Shown: positions 9,668 to 19,056, counted from the stretch's first letter. The stretch: 48,604 nucleotides of DNA from JAWUWD01 sp034112085 (GCA_034112085.1 JAWUWD010000114.1:1-48604); one strand, 5' to 3'. Translations and numbers: made by a program. Notes: a model not told the origin generated them from the letters alone.

Positions 9668-10677
9668 TACTTTTCAATCATCTCTTCACTATCCAATTCT
9701 CCAGTTTTCAAGGACTTCTGCCATGCAGCACAAGCTTTTTCAGTTTGGTTTAAATTGCTATAACAGACCCCCTGTAAATAGTACAGTCTGTCAATAAAGT
9801 CATCCACTTTCTCCGCCCGTTCGAGCAGTGTGATCGCCTGATCATATTTAGCCTGCTTCATATACCACAGCGCTTTGTTTCGATATGCCCATCCGTTTTG
9901 AGGATCCATAACAATACTTTTGTTGATATCCTTTACTGCATCAGGGTCGTCCAATTCCATGCGGATATAGCCCCGATTATTAAGAAAATAAGGCTGATAT
10001 ACTTCTATTTCTAGCGCGCGATCTACTAGTGTAAGTGCCTCTTGGAATTTACCTTGATCTGCTCTAAGCAATGCCTTTGCATTGTAAGCATTGGCTTGTT
10101 CTGGATCAATTTTTATGGCTAAATCAAGATCATCCAAAGCGGCTTCAAATTGTTCTTTATAATAATAAACGGTACCTCTATTGACCAGAACTTCTGCATT
10201 GGCGCTGTCTAATAGAAGTGCTTGATCAAAAGCCTTAATGGCTTCATCATACTTCCTCATCTTGGTCTTGACCAGACCTAGTCCGAAATACACACTTGAA
10301 GAATCCGGTATTTTGCGTTCTAGATATTCCAAATCATCCAATGCTCTATATAATTCATTGAGTTCGTAATAGGCATTGGCTCGATTAGCGTACCCTTCCC
10401 AAAATTCCGGATCGCATTGAAGAGCCGCATCATAGTTGAGTATGGCTTCTCCATAACTCCCATTCTCATACTGCACTATGCCTACATTATTCAGAGCGTC
10501 AGTATAGCAGGAGTCGATGGCCAGCGCTTCGGTATAATACCTTAAGGCATCTTTATAATCTTGCTTGACAAGTGCATCGTTTCCTTTGATTAGAAATCGT
10601 TGTTTATCAGCTTCATCCTTATCTCCTGAACAGGACAAAATGATCGCTAAACAGCCAAAAAGTAGTAGTTGTTTCAT
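9658..10677 (-). CDS. TPR-repeat lipoprotein
   Basis: This 339-residue protein begins with a lipoprotein signal (MKQLLLFGCLAIILSCSGDK; lipobox LS-C at Cys16). The rest is consecutive TPR units of 34 residues, such as YTDALNNVGIVQYENGSYGE and AEVLVNRGTVYYYKEQFEAA, which form a solenoid for protein-protein contacts. After export it would be lipid-anchored in the periplasm or outer membrane. It is first in a two-gene unit with the Nudix hydrolase, which it overlaps by 10 bases. No partner can be named from the sequence. Confidence 0.88.
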   Translation of the reverse strand: MKQLLLFGCLAIILSCSGDKDEADKQRFLIKGNDALVKQDYKDALRYYTEALAIDSCYTDALNNVGIVQYENGSYGEAILNYDAALQCDPEFWEGYANRANAYYELNELYRALDDLEYLERKIPDSSSVYFGLGLVKTKMRKYDEAIKAFDQALLLDSANAEVLVNRGTVYYYKEQFEAALDDLDLAIKIDPEQANAYNAKALLRADQGKFQEALTLVDRALEIEVYQPYFLNNRGYIRMELDDPDAVKDINKSIVMDPQNGWAYRNKALWYMKQAKYDQAITLLERAEKVDDFIDRLYYLQGVCYSNLNQTEKACAAWQKSLKTGELDSEEMIEKYCK

Positions 10678-10766
10678 ACAAAGTCAAAAGTAAAAGATAA
10701 GTCACTAAAATATATACGTTACTTAAAATAGATTCGCTAATCTTATTTAGATTTATTAAAAATAAC

Positions 10767-10797
10767 TTGGATGTAAGAACTCTATAGGATACGTTTG
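10767..10797 (+). promoter_or_regulatory. Candidate Bacteroidota sigma-A promoter for the LuxR-type regulator
   Basis: TTG at 10767-10769 and TACGTTTG at 10790-10797 are separated by 20 bases. This matches the phylum's -33 TTG and -7 TAnnTTTG consensus, and it lies 22 bases before the GTG start at 10819. Confidence 0.6.
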
Positions 10798-10818
10798 TTG
10801 AAATAAAATAATACGACC

Positions 10819-11451
10819 GTGCCCACTTCTGTCCTCCTTGCAGATTTTCAGTTTTTAACAAGGCAAGGAATAGCTTCCTTGATTCAATCTATTTCTGGAT
10901 TTCAGATCATCCATGAAATAAATGACTCAAGTGAATTGAAGGGAGCTATAGACAAGTTTCAACCAGATTTAACCGTACTAGATATTCCTGATAAAAACAG
11001 TCCAATAATTTCAATCTTAGAGGAAATCAAGCAAAAATATGCTGGAAAATTTCTTATTATTTCCAATAATCAGAATAGAGAATCTGTCAAGAGATTGTTG
11101 AATATGGGAGTAAAAGGAATTGTCACAAAGAATTGTAGTGAAGAAGAAATAACGACTGCCTTACATTCTGTAAGCAATAACCATAAGTTCTTCTGTGATA
11201 AAGTACTTGATCTTGTAATTGAAGATCAGGATAAAAAGAAACTTGTCGACTCTGCCAATTTATCACCTCGAGAGTATGAAGTACTCATGCTTATTGCAAA
11301 AGGGAACACTACTTATAAAATAGCAGATCAGCTTTTCTTGAGTGTGCACACCGTAAATTCACACAGGAAAAATATTCTCAAGAAGCTCAATATCAAGTCG
11401 CCTGCCGCGCTAATATCTTACGCTATTCAAAGTGGATTGGTCAATGTATAG
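10819..11451 (+). CDS. LuxR/NarL-type response regulator
   Basis: This is a 210-residue protein. Residues 1-120 form a receiver domain with a reduced acidic pocket (VLLADF, only Asp9 of the usual pair), the likely phospho-acceptor Asp55 in LTVLDI, and the conserved Lys104 in IVTK. Residues about 147-208 form a LuxR-type helix-turn-helix (LSPREYEVLMLIAKGNTTYK, then LFLSVHTVNSHRKNILKKLN). The start is GTG, fixed by an in-frame TAA 15 bases upstream and a promoter match at 10767-10797. No histidine kinase gene is adjacent. A perfect palindrome follows 5 bases after the stop, and the next gene encodes a hemerythrin-like protein, which may be its target or partner. Confidence 0.9.
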   Translation: MPTSVLLADFQFLTRQGIASLIQSISGFQIIHEINDSSELKGAIDKFQPDLTVLDIPDKNSPIISILEEIKQKYAGKFLIISNNQNRESVKRLLNMGVKGIVTKNCSEEEITTALHSVSNNHKFFCDKVLDLVIEDQDKKKLVDSANLSPREYEVLMLIAKGNTTYKIADQLFLSVHTVNSHRKNILKKLNIKSPAALISYAIQSGLVNV

Positions 11452-11455
11452 AAGG

Positions 11456-11481
11456 TTCTATCACTAGTACTAGTGATAGAA
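11456..11481. promoter_or_regulatory. Perfect 26-base palindrome (operator or terminator)
   Basis: Bases 11456-11468 are the exact reverse complement of 11469-11481 (TTCTATCACTAGT / ACTAGTGATAGAA). There is no loop spacer and only a weak T run after it. It could fold as a terminator for the LuxR-type gene, or bind a dimeric regulator upstream of the hemerythrin gene. The lack of a U-tract makes a protein-binding site at least as likely. Confidence 0.5.
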
Positions 11482-11595
11482 TTTAGCCATGTGTAGTGAT
11501 TGATTGCCATGAAATTAGCCCCTATTTTTATGGTAAAATTCATCGTCTAGAATTGATAATAAATACTAAAGTTCTTGACACAATATTAATTAATT

Positions 11596-12291
11596 ATGGC
11601 ACTCCCAATAACAGTTGACATGCAACAAACAGTGTTACAACGATATATATGTGATACATCTAAAACAGAGAAAACGAACTTACTTAGTGCAGATAATGAC
11701 TTTCATAATGAGCTGATAAATGTGTTTTATGAACCAAGTAAATTTAAAGCTTCCCAGTTTAATAAATTCCATTTGCCTACAATCTTAAATTACTTAAGAA
11801 AAACCCATCAGCTTTATATCAATTGTAAGTTGGGAGAAATTCAAATGGAGCTAAGTAAATTAACATTCAAGGAGGATTATAAGCAATACTGGATGCCCAT
11901 GCTTTCACTACTGTTTGAAAAATTTAGCTATCAATTGACCACTCACATTGAAGATGAAGAAAACAACCTTTTCCCCTATATCGATTCTCTTATCCTTTCC
12001 GAAAAAAGTAAAGTCATTGAGTTTAGTATTGAGCAAAAAATAGAATTAGTACACTATTTATTAGATCACGATGATTTCGCAGAGAGGTCTTTAAATTTCA
12101 TGATTGATCTTCTCAAAGCAAAATCGACTCACTTCTATGATCAATTGGCATTAGGTGTACTTATTTCACGCCTCAAGGCACTTGAAACTGATTTATTAAT
12201 TCATGCTAAAATCGAGGATGAAGTACTTATTCCTAAAGCAATGCAGTTGGAGATTGATATACTGCATGATGCTGATATAACTACAAAGTAA
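11596..12291 (+). CDS. Hemerythrin/RIC (YtfE-like) di-iron protein
   Basis: This 231-residue protein is mostly helical. Candidate di-iron ligands are His71, His117 with Glu121 (HIEDEE), His158, and His203 with Glu207 (HAKIED). The two H-x3-E pairs and the roughly 46-residue gap between the first two histidines fit YtfE/ScdA, the repair-of-iron-centres proteins that handle nitric oxide damage and donate iron to Fe-S clusters. The N-terminal DUF542 region of canonical RIC is absent or unrecognisable. The gene is cytoplasmic, follows a LuxR-type regulator by 144 bases, and has a palindrome in the gap. A role in nitrosative or oxidative stress is inferred from the family. Confidence 0.75.
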   Translation: MALPITVDMQQTVLQRYICDTSKTEKTNLLSADNDFHNELINVFYEPSKFKASQFNKFHLPTILNYLRKTHQLYINCKLGEIQMELSKLTFKEDYKQYWMPMLSLLFEKFSYQLTTHIEDEENNLFPYIDSLILSEKSKVIEFSIEQKIELVHYLLDHDDFAERSLNFMIDLLKAKSTHFYDQLALGVLISRLKALETDLLIHAKIEDEVLIPKAMQLEIDILHDADITTK

Positions 12292-12415
12292 ATTATTAAT
12301 GATTATGTCTAGCCCCATATAACACCGCTTTTTCACTTTTCAGATTTCTGATCAAGCTGCGCTGAAGTAGTGCGGAAGTGATGTTAAAAATGATGTATTC
12401 CATGCATTTAGAGGT

Positions 12416-12474
12416 CATCCTCACGAAAGTGGAGATCTAGATAATTGGAATTATCACTTACTGCAGGAAATCAG
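12416..12474. repeat. Probable decayed interspersed palindromic repeat
   Basis: The stretch begins GTCATCCTCACGAAAGTGGA and closes with CTTACTGCAGGAAATCA. This recalls the widespread intergenic element of the type GTCATCC(C/T)CGCGAAAG...CTGCTTTCGCAGGAATGAC. Only one degenerate copy is visible and the inner stem is eroded. It lies in the 244-base gap between the hemerythrin and TonB genes, which holds no gene that I can see. Confidence 0.35.
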
Positions 12475-12485
12475 TATTTTTTAGG

Positions 12486-12517
12486 AGACCTATTAAGTTT
12501 TAATACTTAATAGGTCT
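12486..12517. terminator. Hairpin between convergent genes
   Basis: AGACCTATTAAG (12486-12497) pairs perfectly with CTTAATAGGTCT (12506-12517) over an 8-base loop. A T-rich tail on the plus side (AGTTTCTTTAATTT) fits termination of plus-strand transcripts; the minus direction has no clear U-tract. Confidence 0.6.
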
Positions 12518-12535
12518 AGTTTCTTTAATTTAGAT

Positions 12536-14758
12536 TTACTCAATCTTAAACCTCACTCCAGCATAGATCATTCTTCCAAATATTGGCGCATAGATCATTG
12601 ACGTGTCAAAGTATTGTCCAAACGGATCGTCCGCACTCACTATCGGATTAGGTTGTCGGTAATTCGCCAAATTCTCTGCTCCTACATAGATGTCCCATCC
12701 CTTATTGAGTGATTTGGTGACTTGTGCATTGACTAAAGCATAATCAGGTGAATAACTTTCCAATCGAAATGCTTCAGGACTTGTAGAGGTATCTGGTAGC
12801 CTCTGCTCTCCTACCCATTGTGTCGTCAGGTCAAACGCCCAATCATTTTTAGTTTTATACGCCAAGTTGACAAATGCTCTATTCTTCGCAATCAAGGGTT
12901 TCGTGTTCAATCCACTTTCAAAATCAGTTTGTACATCTATCCAGCGATATGCCAATCGAATATCAAGTCGTCTGGCCAATTCCAAATTGAGTTCGGCTTG
13001 CAAGCTATTGGAATATGACTCTCCGTCAAGCCCTAACAAGGTCACTTGTCCTGGCGTATCGATGTCAATAACCACTTGGTCTTCGAAACTCGTACGATAA
13101 AAGTCCAGTAGTAAGGTGGCCGGTCTATAGTTGACCCTAAATTCTTGAGTAAGATTCAGCCCAAAATTCCAAGCTACATTTGGCTTAAAACCATACGCTT
13201 CGTTAGACTGTTGATTGGCAAATCGTATTTGTCGAGAGGTCGCTAATAGTGATATATTCTCAGCAAACACATTAGCGGTACGTTGTCCTCTTCCAACCGA
13301 TGCACGCAAAGTCGTACTTTCTCTCAGCGCATATCTTGTATGCAATCTCGGTGTGACAAATGCACCAAACAAACTGTTATGATCCGCTCTCAGTCCTGCG
13401 ATCAAGGTGAATTTATCTAGATACTCATAAGTATATTCTACAAACGTCCCTGGTACTATTTCTTCTCTTTTAAATTCTCCAAATGACAATTGTTCATCAT
13501 ACTGATCATATAGAAAACTCAACCCAGTCTTGAATTTATGGTCAGTCGTACCAATAATTGATTGATAGATCAAATTACCATACAAAGTGTTTTGCAAGGC
13601 ATTATATTCCATCAGCCCAAAATAGGCCTCTTGTTTATGTCTGGTTGCTAGCACCTGTAACCCCATGCTTCTGTAGGGTCTGTCCTTATTTAGGAAACCG
13701 ATCTTGCCCCAAGCTTCATAACGATCTGTATTGATCTCCAGACCATAAGCATTAGTCGTTCCTTTGTCCAGATTTTCATCGAACGAAACCTGTCCTCCAA
13801 GCTTATTGTCTTTCATTATCTTGACACCAAACTGTCCCATAATATTTCCAGTCCCTTTATAGACCCACCGGTTTACAAAATTGAACTGGTTGGTGGTAGG
13901 GAAGTCAAGAAACCCATCATCATTCACATCATGCTCTATTGGGCGAGTACTTCCATGAAGAAGAATCGTAGTTCCCCACTTCTTACCGACTAATTGTGTC
14001 AGATTAAGATTGACTTCTGTACGGCCAGATTGATTACCGTAAAGGTTCAAAAATAACTTTTCACTATCCTGAGGTTTCTTCATTTCGACATTGATTTGTC
14101 CAGCGATACTCTCATATCCATTGACCACAGACCCAACACCTTTAGTGACTTGAATTGATTGAATCCAAGTACCAGGAATAAAGCTCAATCCAACATTGGA
14201 AGACAATCCTCGGATACCGGGCATATTCTCAATACCAATCATCGTATTAGGACCTGAAAGTCCCAACATTTGAATTTGCTTCGTTCCCGTAACAGCATCT
14301 GTGAAAGAAACATCTACTGAAGGATTGGTCTCGAAACTCTCTGACAGATTACAGCAAGCTGCCTTGAACAACTCATCTTCTGTCATTGTGATCGTGTTAA
14401 ATCCATCTAATTTATTGATAATGGTCGTTGCCTTACTGCCCTGTACGATCACATCAGCCAATACTTGTGATGATTGCAACAAAATAGGAAAGCGCGATTT
14501 GCCTTTCATCTCTATAGTATCAGATACATAGCCAACATAGCTTACTACCATAGCCGTTGTTTCGCTTATCTTTTCTAAGCTAAATTGTCCATTGATATCT
14601 GTAACCGTTCCTTTAGTCGTATTGAGCCAATATACATTGGCTCCAACCAAACGTTCTTCTGATCCATTTGCCTTTTTCTCAAATACGTGACCTTGTATTT
14701 GAGCTTGAGCTAATGACACTAATCCAAGCATCATTGCTCCTAGCAATAATTTCTTCAT
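12536..14758 (-). CDS. TonB-dependent outer-membrane receptor, metal-associated type
   Basis: This 740-residue protein has a signal peptide (MKKLLLGAMMLGLVSLAQAQ), a carboxypeptidase-D-like regulatory domain at about 22-95, a plug at about 110-235 and a C-terminal beta-barrel ending in GRMIYAGVRFKIE. The plug carries a Cys135-Cys136 pair in FKAACCNLSESFETNPSVDV, a feature I associate with the receptor subfamily encoded next to HMA-domain proteins. It is the last gene of a three-gene operon after a HYC_CC_PP protein and an exported HMA protein, with 17 bases to the latter. Uptake or export of copper or another soft metal across the outer membrane is inferred from this context; a siderophore or chelate substrate remains possible. 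Confidence 0.88.
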   Translation of the reverse strand: MKKLLLGAMMLGLVSLAQAQIQGHVFEKKANGSEERLVGANVYWLNTTKGTVTDINGQFSLEKISETTAMVVSYVGYVSDTIEMKGKSRFPILLQSSQVLADVIVQGSKATTIINKLDGFNTITMTEDELFKAACCNLSESFETNPSVDVSFTDAVTGTKQIQMLGLSGPNTMIGIENMPGIRGLSSNVGLSFIPGTWIQSIQVTKGVGSVVNGYESIAGQINVEMKKPQDSEKLFLNLYGNQSGRTEVNLNLTQLVGKKWGTTILLHGSTRPIEHDVNDDGFLDFPTTNQFNFVNRWVYKGTGNIMGQFGVKIMKDNKLGGQVSFDENLDKGTTNAYGLEINTDRYEAWGKIGFLNKDRPYRSMGLQVLATRHKQEAYFGLMEYNALQNTLYGNLIYQSIIGTTDHKFKTGLSFLYDQYDEQLSFGEFKREEIVPGTFVEYTYEYLDKFTLIAGLRADHNSLFGAFVTPRLHTRYALRESTTLRASVGRGQRTANVFAENISLLATSRQIRFANQQSNEAYGFKPNVAWNFGLNLTQEFRVNYRPATLLLDFYRTSFEDQVVIDIDTPGQVTLLGLDGESYSNSLQAELNLELARRLDIRLAYRWIDVQTDFESGLNTKPLIAKNRAFVNLAYKTKNDWAFDLTTQWVGEQRLPDTSTSPEAFRLESYSPDYALVNAQVTKSLNKGWDIYVGAENLANYRQPNPIVSADDPFGQYFDTSMIYAPIFGRMIYAGVRFKIE

Positions 14759-14775
14759 GATATTGAAATAGAAAA

Positions 14776-15138
14776 TTAATTTTTGTGGTCTGCCACTACT
14801 GCTGGGTCACGGTATTTACAACACATATCTATCTTACTGTAGACTTCTTCTGTTGCTTTTATTTCTTCAGTATCGTGTCCAACATTCGCGAGTATTTGAC
14901 TGATGTCATTTACAGAGTACTTGTCATTCCTAAAGGCTATTTTAAGAATTTGAGTATCAATATCCCAAGTTGCATATTTGACACCAGTCGTATCTAAAGC
15001 GTTTTCAATACGATTTTTACACATAAAGCAAACTCCATCTACTTTAAGGGTCGTCTCAGTAACTTTACCTTGAGAATAAGTCGTGGTTGATACCACAGCG
15101 AATAGTATGACTAATGTTAATTTGATTAATGATTTCAT
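14776..15138 (-). CDS. Exported heavy-metal-associated (HMA) domain protein
   Basis: This 120-residue protein starts at MKSLIKLTLVILFAVVSTTT. An upstream in-frame ATG would put 19 extra residues before the signal peptide, so the later start is preferred. After the signal peptide comes an HMA fold with the metal-binding CxxC at Cys37/Cys40 (GVCFMC) and a further Cys106-Cys107 pair near the C-terminus. Family members bind Cu(I), Zn(II) or similar ions. Being secreted, it would act as a periplasmic metal carrier. It lies between the HYC_CC_PP gene and the TonB receptor gene in the same direction, which supports transfer of metal between envelope partners. Confidence 0.88.
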   Translation of the reverse strand: MKSLIKLTLVILFAVVSTTTYSQGKVTETTLKVDGVCFMCKNRIENALDTTGVKYATWDIDTQILKIAFRNDKYSVNDISQILANVGHDTEEIKATEEVYSKIDMCCKYRDPAVVADHKN

Positions 15139-15194
15139 GATTGTACAATTAATGATAATGAATAATTTCTTTGTCGATGAGCGATAAAGAATCA

Positions 15195-15584
15195 TTAGCC
15201 ATAAAAAGTATAATTAGAATTGAGTGAGTATAGTGGTTGCTGTTTAGGCGGAGGATAATCATAATACACTGCCTCAAGGCGTTGATATAAACCTAACTCC
15301 TCCAAAACATTGAATTCAAACTCAAATAAGATATTGAGTTTAGGAACTATGGAGACCAACTGATCAAATGTGCGCTGATCCTCATCAATAACCACTACTT
15401 CAACTTCATCCTTACAACAATCATCTTCATTATTTGTCAGTTCATCACACAGACAACCATGATTGTCATAACTAAAAAAATCCTGATGGCTAACTTTACC
15501 CAAGCAGTAATGTGAACTGATCGCCACTCCTATTGTAAATATAGTGTAGACAATTACTAATGATATGTTTGTTGTGTTTTTCAA
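15195..15584 (-). CDS. HYC_CC_PP family protein
   Basis: This 129-residue protein has a hydrophobic N-terminal segment (about residues 8-24) and the three motifs that name the family: His25-Tyr26-Cys27, Cys56-Cys57 and a Pro-rich PPPKQQP at 111-117. Extra cysteines at 44 and 46 add possible metal ligands. The family is found in Bacteroidota beside HMA proteins and TonB receptors, as here. Its function is unproven, but the cysteine pattern and neighbours point to metal binding in the envelope. It is the first gene of the operon, with a promoter match upstream at 15621-15648. Confidence 0.85.
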   Translation of the reverse strand: MKNTTNISLVIVYTIFTIGVAISSHYCLGKVSHQDFFSYDNHGCLCDELTNNEDDCCKDEVEVVVIDEDQRTFDQLVSIVPKLNILFEFEFNVLEELGLYQRLEAVYYDYPPPKQQPLYSLNSNYTFYG

Positions 15585-15620
15585 TCTATTTATTATACTC
15601 CTTAATCAAGTATTAAGTTC

Positions 15621-15648
15621 CAAAAATAACACTTTTTTCGCTTATCAA
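15621..15648 (-). promoter_or_regulatory. Candidate promoter of the metal operon
   Basis: On the minus strand, TTG (15646-15648) and TATTTTTG (15621-15628) are 17 bases apart, matching the Bacteroidota TTG-N17-TAnnTTTG form. They lie 37 bases before the HYC_CC_PP start. An imperfect inverted repeat (CTTAAT/ATTAAG, 15601-15617) sits between the -7 element and the gene and could be an operator. Confidence 0.55.
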
Positions 15649-15754
15649 TCTTCTATACGAGTAGATAATATACAGATGAAATTCGATTCTGTTACTTTGC
15701 AAATAGCCCAAGATTAATTACTTTCACCTTTGTTTAAACGTATAAGATCAATCT

Positions 15755-17761
15755 ATGACTAGACTCTTTGCTATTTCGTCAATTCTACTGATTTTCTTAT
15801 GTCAGACTGCATATAATCAGTCTCGAATTGATAGTCTACAACATCAACTACAAAACACAGCAGAAAGTAAACAAAGGGTCGATCTACTCAATAGCTTAGC
15901 CGAGCTAAATTCATCTGATAGTGTTATTACCGAATCTATTGCCTTATCAAAAAAACTAGATTATGAAAATGGACTATCGAGCGCGTTTAGGATATTATCC
16001 AATAAACTAACAAATGAAGGGGATTACGATTCAGCACTTGCGCTGAACCTAATAAACCTTGACATTCAAAAATCTAAACCATCTAGTGAACTGGCCTCAA
16101 CATACAGTGCCATTGGCCTGCTCTATGACTACATGGGTGATTATAAAAATGCCATGGACAATTTTGTTGAGGGTCTCAAGGTGAGTGAAGAGATTAACGA
16201 CAAGAAGCACATTTCAAACTTCTATAACAGAATAGGAATCATTCATAATTATCAAGGCAATTACGATAAGACCATTGAGTTTTTCAATAAAAGTCTGGAA
16301 CTCCGAAAAGAGATTGGTGATAAGCGCGCCCAAGCTGACATTTATAATAATCTAGGCATTATCTATCGCAAACAAAATGACGTTTCACGGGCTATTGAGT
16401 ATTATACCATTAGTCTTAATATTAAAATAGATCTTAATGATAATTACGGTATTGCGAGTTCATACAACAATCTAGGGACAGCATATTTTTTCAAAGATGA
16501 CTATAACAAGGCTCTTGAATACTATTCTAAAAGTCTAGCAATCAAGCTAAAATCAGATACTCCCGGTGAACTTGCCTCGACTTATATCAATATTGGAGAG
16601 ACCTATACCTATCTCGATAGATACAATCTCGCACTTAACAATATCGAGACGGGGCTCAATATTGCCAAAAAAATGGGCAATAGAGATGATATAAAACTAG
16701 GCTATGAGGAACTTTCTCAAACCTATGCCAAGATGAGACAATTCGATTCAGCCTATAAATATCATTTACTTTATAATGATCTTAAAGATAGTATATTCAG
16801 CAAAGAAAGTGAGCAACACATTATTGAAATACAAACGAAATATGATCTCGAAAAAAAGGAAAAGGAAATAGTATTACTCCAAAAAGAAAATGAAATAAAG
16901 CACATAGAAACAGAGAACAGTAATCTAATTCGAAATATATTCATCTTCGGTTTTGTCATAATTTCATTCCTGATTATAGCCATAATAAGAAGCTATAAAG
17001 ATGACTTAGTGAAAAACAGACAGCTAAGTTTGAATAAAAAAGATATAGAGTCTCAAAACGAAGTCTTGAAGACAATGAGCTATGAGAAAGATCAGCTGAT
17101 GAAGATAGTCGCTCATGACCTTAGAAGCCCACTCAATCAAATTGATGGCCTCGTCAACTTGGTAAATTATAGCCCTGAGAACCTCAATGATTAACAAATC
17201 GATGCACTTGGTAGTGTAGCAATGGCTACTAAACACTCTAGAGAACTGATACGTAAAATTTTGACAACAAAATCAGTTGACCCAAGTGAGATGAAAGTGA
17301 AATTGGAAAGTGTAGATATTGAAAAATTGATCGAAAACACTATTCATGATCAAGATTTAAATTTGAAGAGAAAGCAAATTGAAATACATCTAGAAACTCA
17401 AAGTGATCATCCCATAGCCTTTGTTGATGTTAGCTATACTGAGCAAATTTTCGAAAATTTAATCTCTAATGCTGTTAAATTCTCACCTCTTGAGAAGCAT
17501 ATACATGTGACAATTACCGACCAAGTAGATACGCTTAGGGTAGAAATAAAAGATGAAGGTCCAGGATTCACTGACGATGATAAAGAGTTGTTATTTGGTG
17601 TATACAAAAAACTCAGTGCCACTCCTACTGGTGGTGAGACTTCTACAGGTCTTGGTCTGTCGATTGTCAAGAAGTACACAGATACAATCAAAGGGAAAGT
17701 ATGGTGTGATAGTGAAGCCGGTGAAGGCGCTACATTCTTTGTAGAGTTGCCTAAAAGTTGA
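15755..17761 (+). pseudogene. TPR-domain sensor histidine kinase cut by one in-frame TAA
   Basis: One frame encodes about 668 residues, interrupted only by TAA at 17192-17194. The first part (479 residues) has a signal peptide, six or seven TPR units (for example FYNRIGIIHNYQGNYDKTIE), a coiled coil, a membrane segment at about 388-412 (IFIFGFVIISFLIIAII) and the H-box VAHDLRSPLNQIDGL with His454. After the stop the same frame resumes with QIDALGSVAMATKHSRELI, then the N-box ENLISNAVKFSP, the G1 box DEGPGFTDDD and the G2 box TGLGLSIVKKY. The stop separates phospho-acceptor from ATPase, so neither product could autophosphorylate alone. No regulator gene is adjacent. Readthrough or a base-call error are alternatives to a true pseudogene. 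Confidence 0.85.
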
Positions 17762-17913
17762 AGCATAGTCATCTAGCCCTTTTTTAAATTATTCAGCACC
17801 TCTTTTACTGTTGTGATATAGAAATCTTCCTATCATCTTATATGAGAGCTGTCCATACTTCTCCATTAATATTGTTTCACAAACAAGAATTGTGGATTAT
17901 TAAAAAGGGTTAG

Positions 17914-19038
17914 TCTTACAACAAATCCAAACGCTGCTTTATTTCCCATTGTTATTCTAAAATATCAGAAGCCGAAATAGTCATGCTTGGGGAACAATCA
18001 CATGGGGCCGGAGCATCATTCATTGCTAAAACTAGAATAGTAAAAATGCTCCATGAAGAAATGGGCTTTATGAAAGCCATCAAACGTGGGTAGATATTCA
18101 GGCTGGAAAGGATCCATATACCGCTTTTGAAGATGGCGTTATTGAAATTTGGTCAAAAAGCAAACAACTCACTCCGCTTATAATATATATAGATGAACAG
18201 TCCAATTCTGAACAGCCATTGATATTTTTTGGGTTCGATTTCCAATTTTCAGGAGCGGTGAATTGGAAAAGTAGAATATTTGAGCTCGAGAAAGTTCTTA
18301 ATTATGATAGTCTATACTTCGAGTCAAATCATCCAGATTTATATAAGATCTTCAGCGATCGAGAAGCACCCTTAACCTTCAAAACTGATTCTATCAAACA
18401 ACAGAATGTCTATAATCAACTTGATAAAATTACCTTACAAATCGATACTATTAAAAATCTGACAAAGGATGAATTGGTAATGAAAAGGATGTTGATCTAC
18501 ACCAAGAATCTATTGACGTTTATGTGGGAGCTCGATTTCCAACACATGGATGATACTCCTGAGATAGCCAACATGCGTGATAAGGCGATGGCTAATAACC
18601 TTATCTGGCTAAAGGAGGTGATGTATCCTGGCAAAAAAAATCATCCTATGGGCTGCCAACTCTCACCTAATGTATAATCGAGATTTGATCATTGACAATC
18701 CAGACAAGATGATTCCCATGGCACATTATATCAAAAAAAAATATGGTAACAAGATGTATTCAATGGCTTTCACGTCTCACGATGGCCTATTTGGTTCTCG
18801 AAAAGGGAACATTCACACGGTGAATCAATCCAGTACCAAAAGTTTAGAATTTTTACTCAATGAAGTCGGCAGTGACAATCTCTTCATTGACCAACATGCC
18901 GCCAGTAAAAGTTCCTGGCTATCCAACGACTTCCCCATGAAGGCAATGGGCAGTTTGAATTGGCGAGGAAAATGGTTTGAGATTTGCGATGGGATATTCT
19001 TTACCAGAAAAATAACTCCTAATATACTTTCTGATTGA
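17914..19038 (+). pseudogene. Erythromycin esterase-like protein, degraded
   Basis: Three frames together give an erythromycin-esterase (EreA-like) protein. The first frame reads EIVMLGEQSHGAGASF (compare the family's GEx(S/T)HG). At about 18063 the sense moves to GLYESHQTWVDIQAGKDPY in another frame, with the residues normally between EEMGF and SGLY missing, so a small deletion is likely. At an eight-A run (18633-18640) the frame shifts again; seven A would join PGKK to IILWAANSHLM, the second conserved motif. The frame ends with NWRGKWFEICDGIFF, a normal family C-terminus. No start codon or signal peptide is visible; TAG at 17911 closes the frame. Intact relatives hydrolyse cyclic esters, but many have unknown substrates. 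This copy is very probably inactive. Confidence 0.8.
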
Positions 19039-19056
19039 CCTTTTTCGTGTCAATCA
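19032..19056. terminator. Small hairpin after the esterase remnant
   Basis: TGATTGAC (19032-19039) pairs with GTCAATCA (19049-19056) over a loop that contains five T. It overlaps the stop codon. The stem is short with no U-tract after it, so this is a weak terminator call. Confidence 0.3.

Noticed and set aside
15691..15732. Promoter-like TTACTTTGC and CACCTTTG before the histidine kinase
   Set aside because: Each is one base off TAnnTTTG and neither has a TTG at the right distance.
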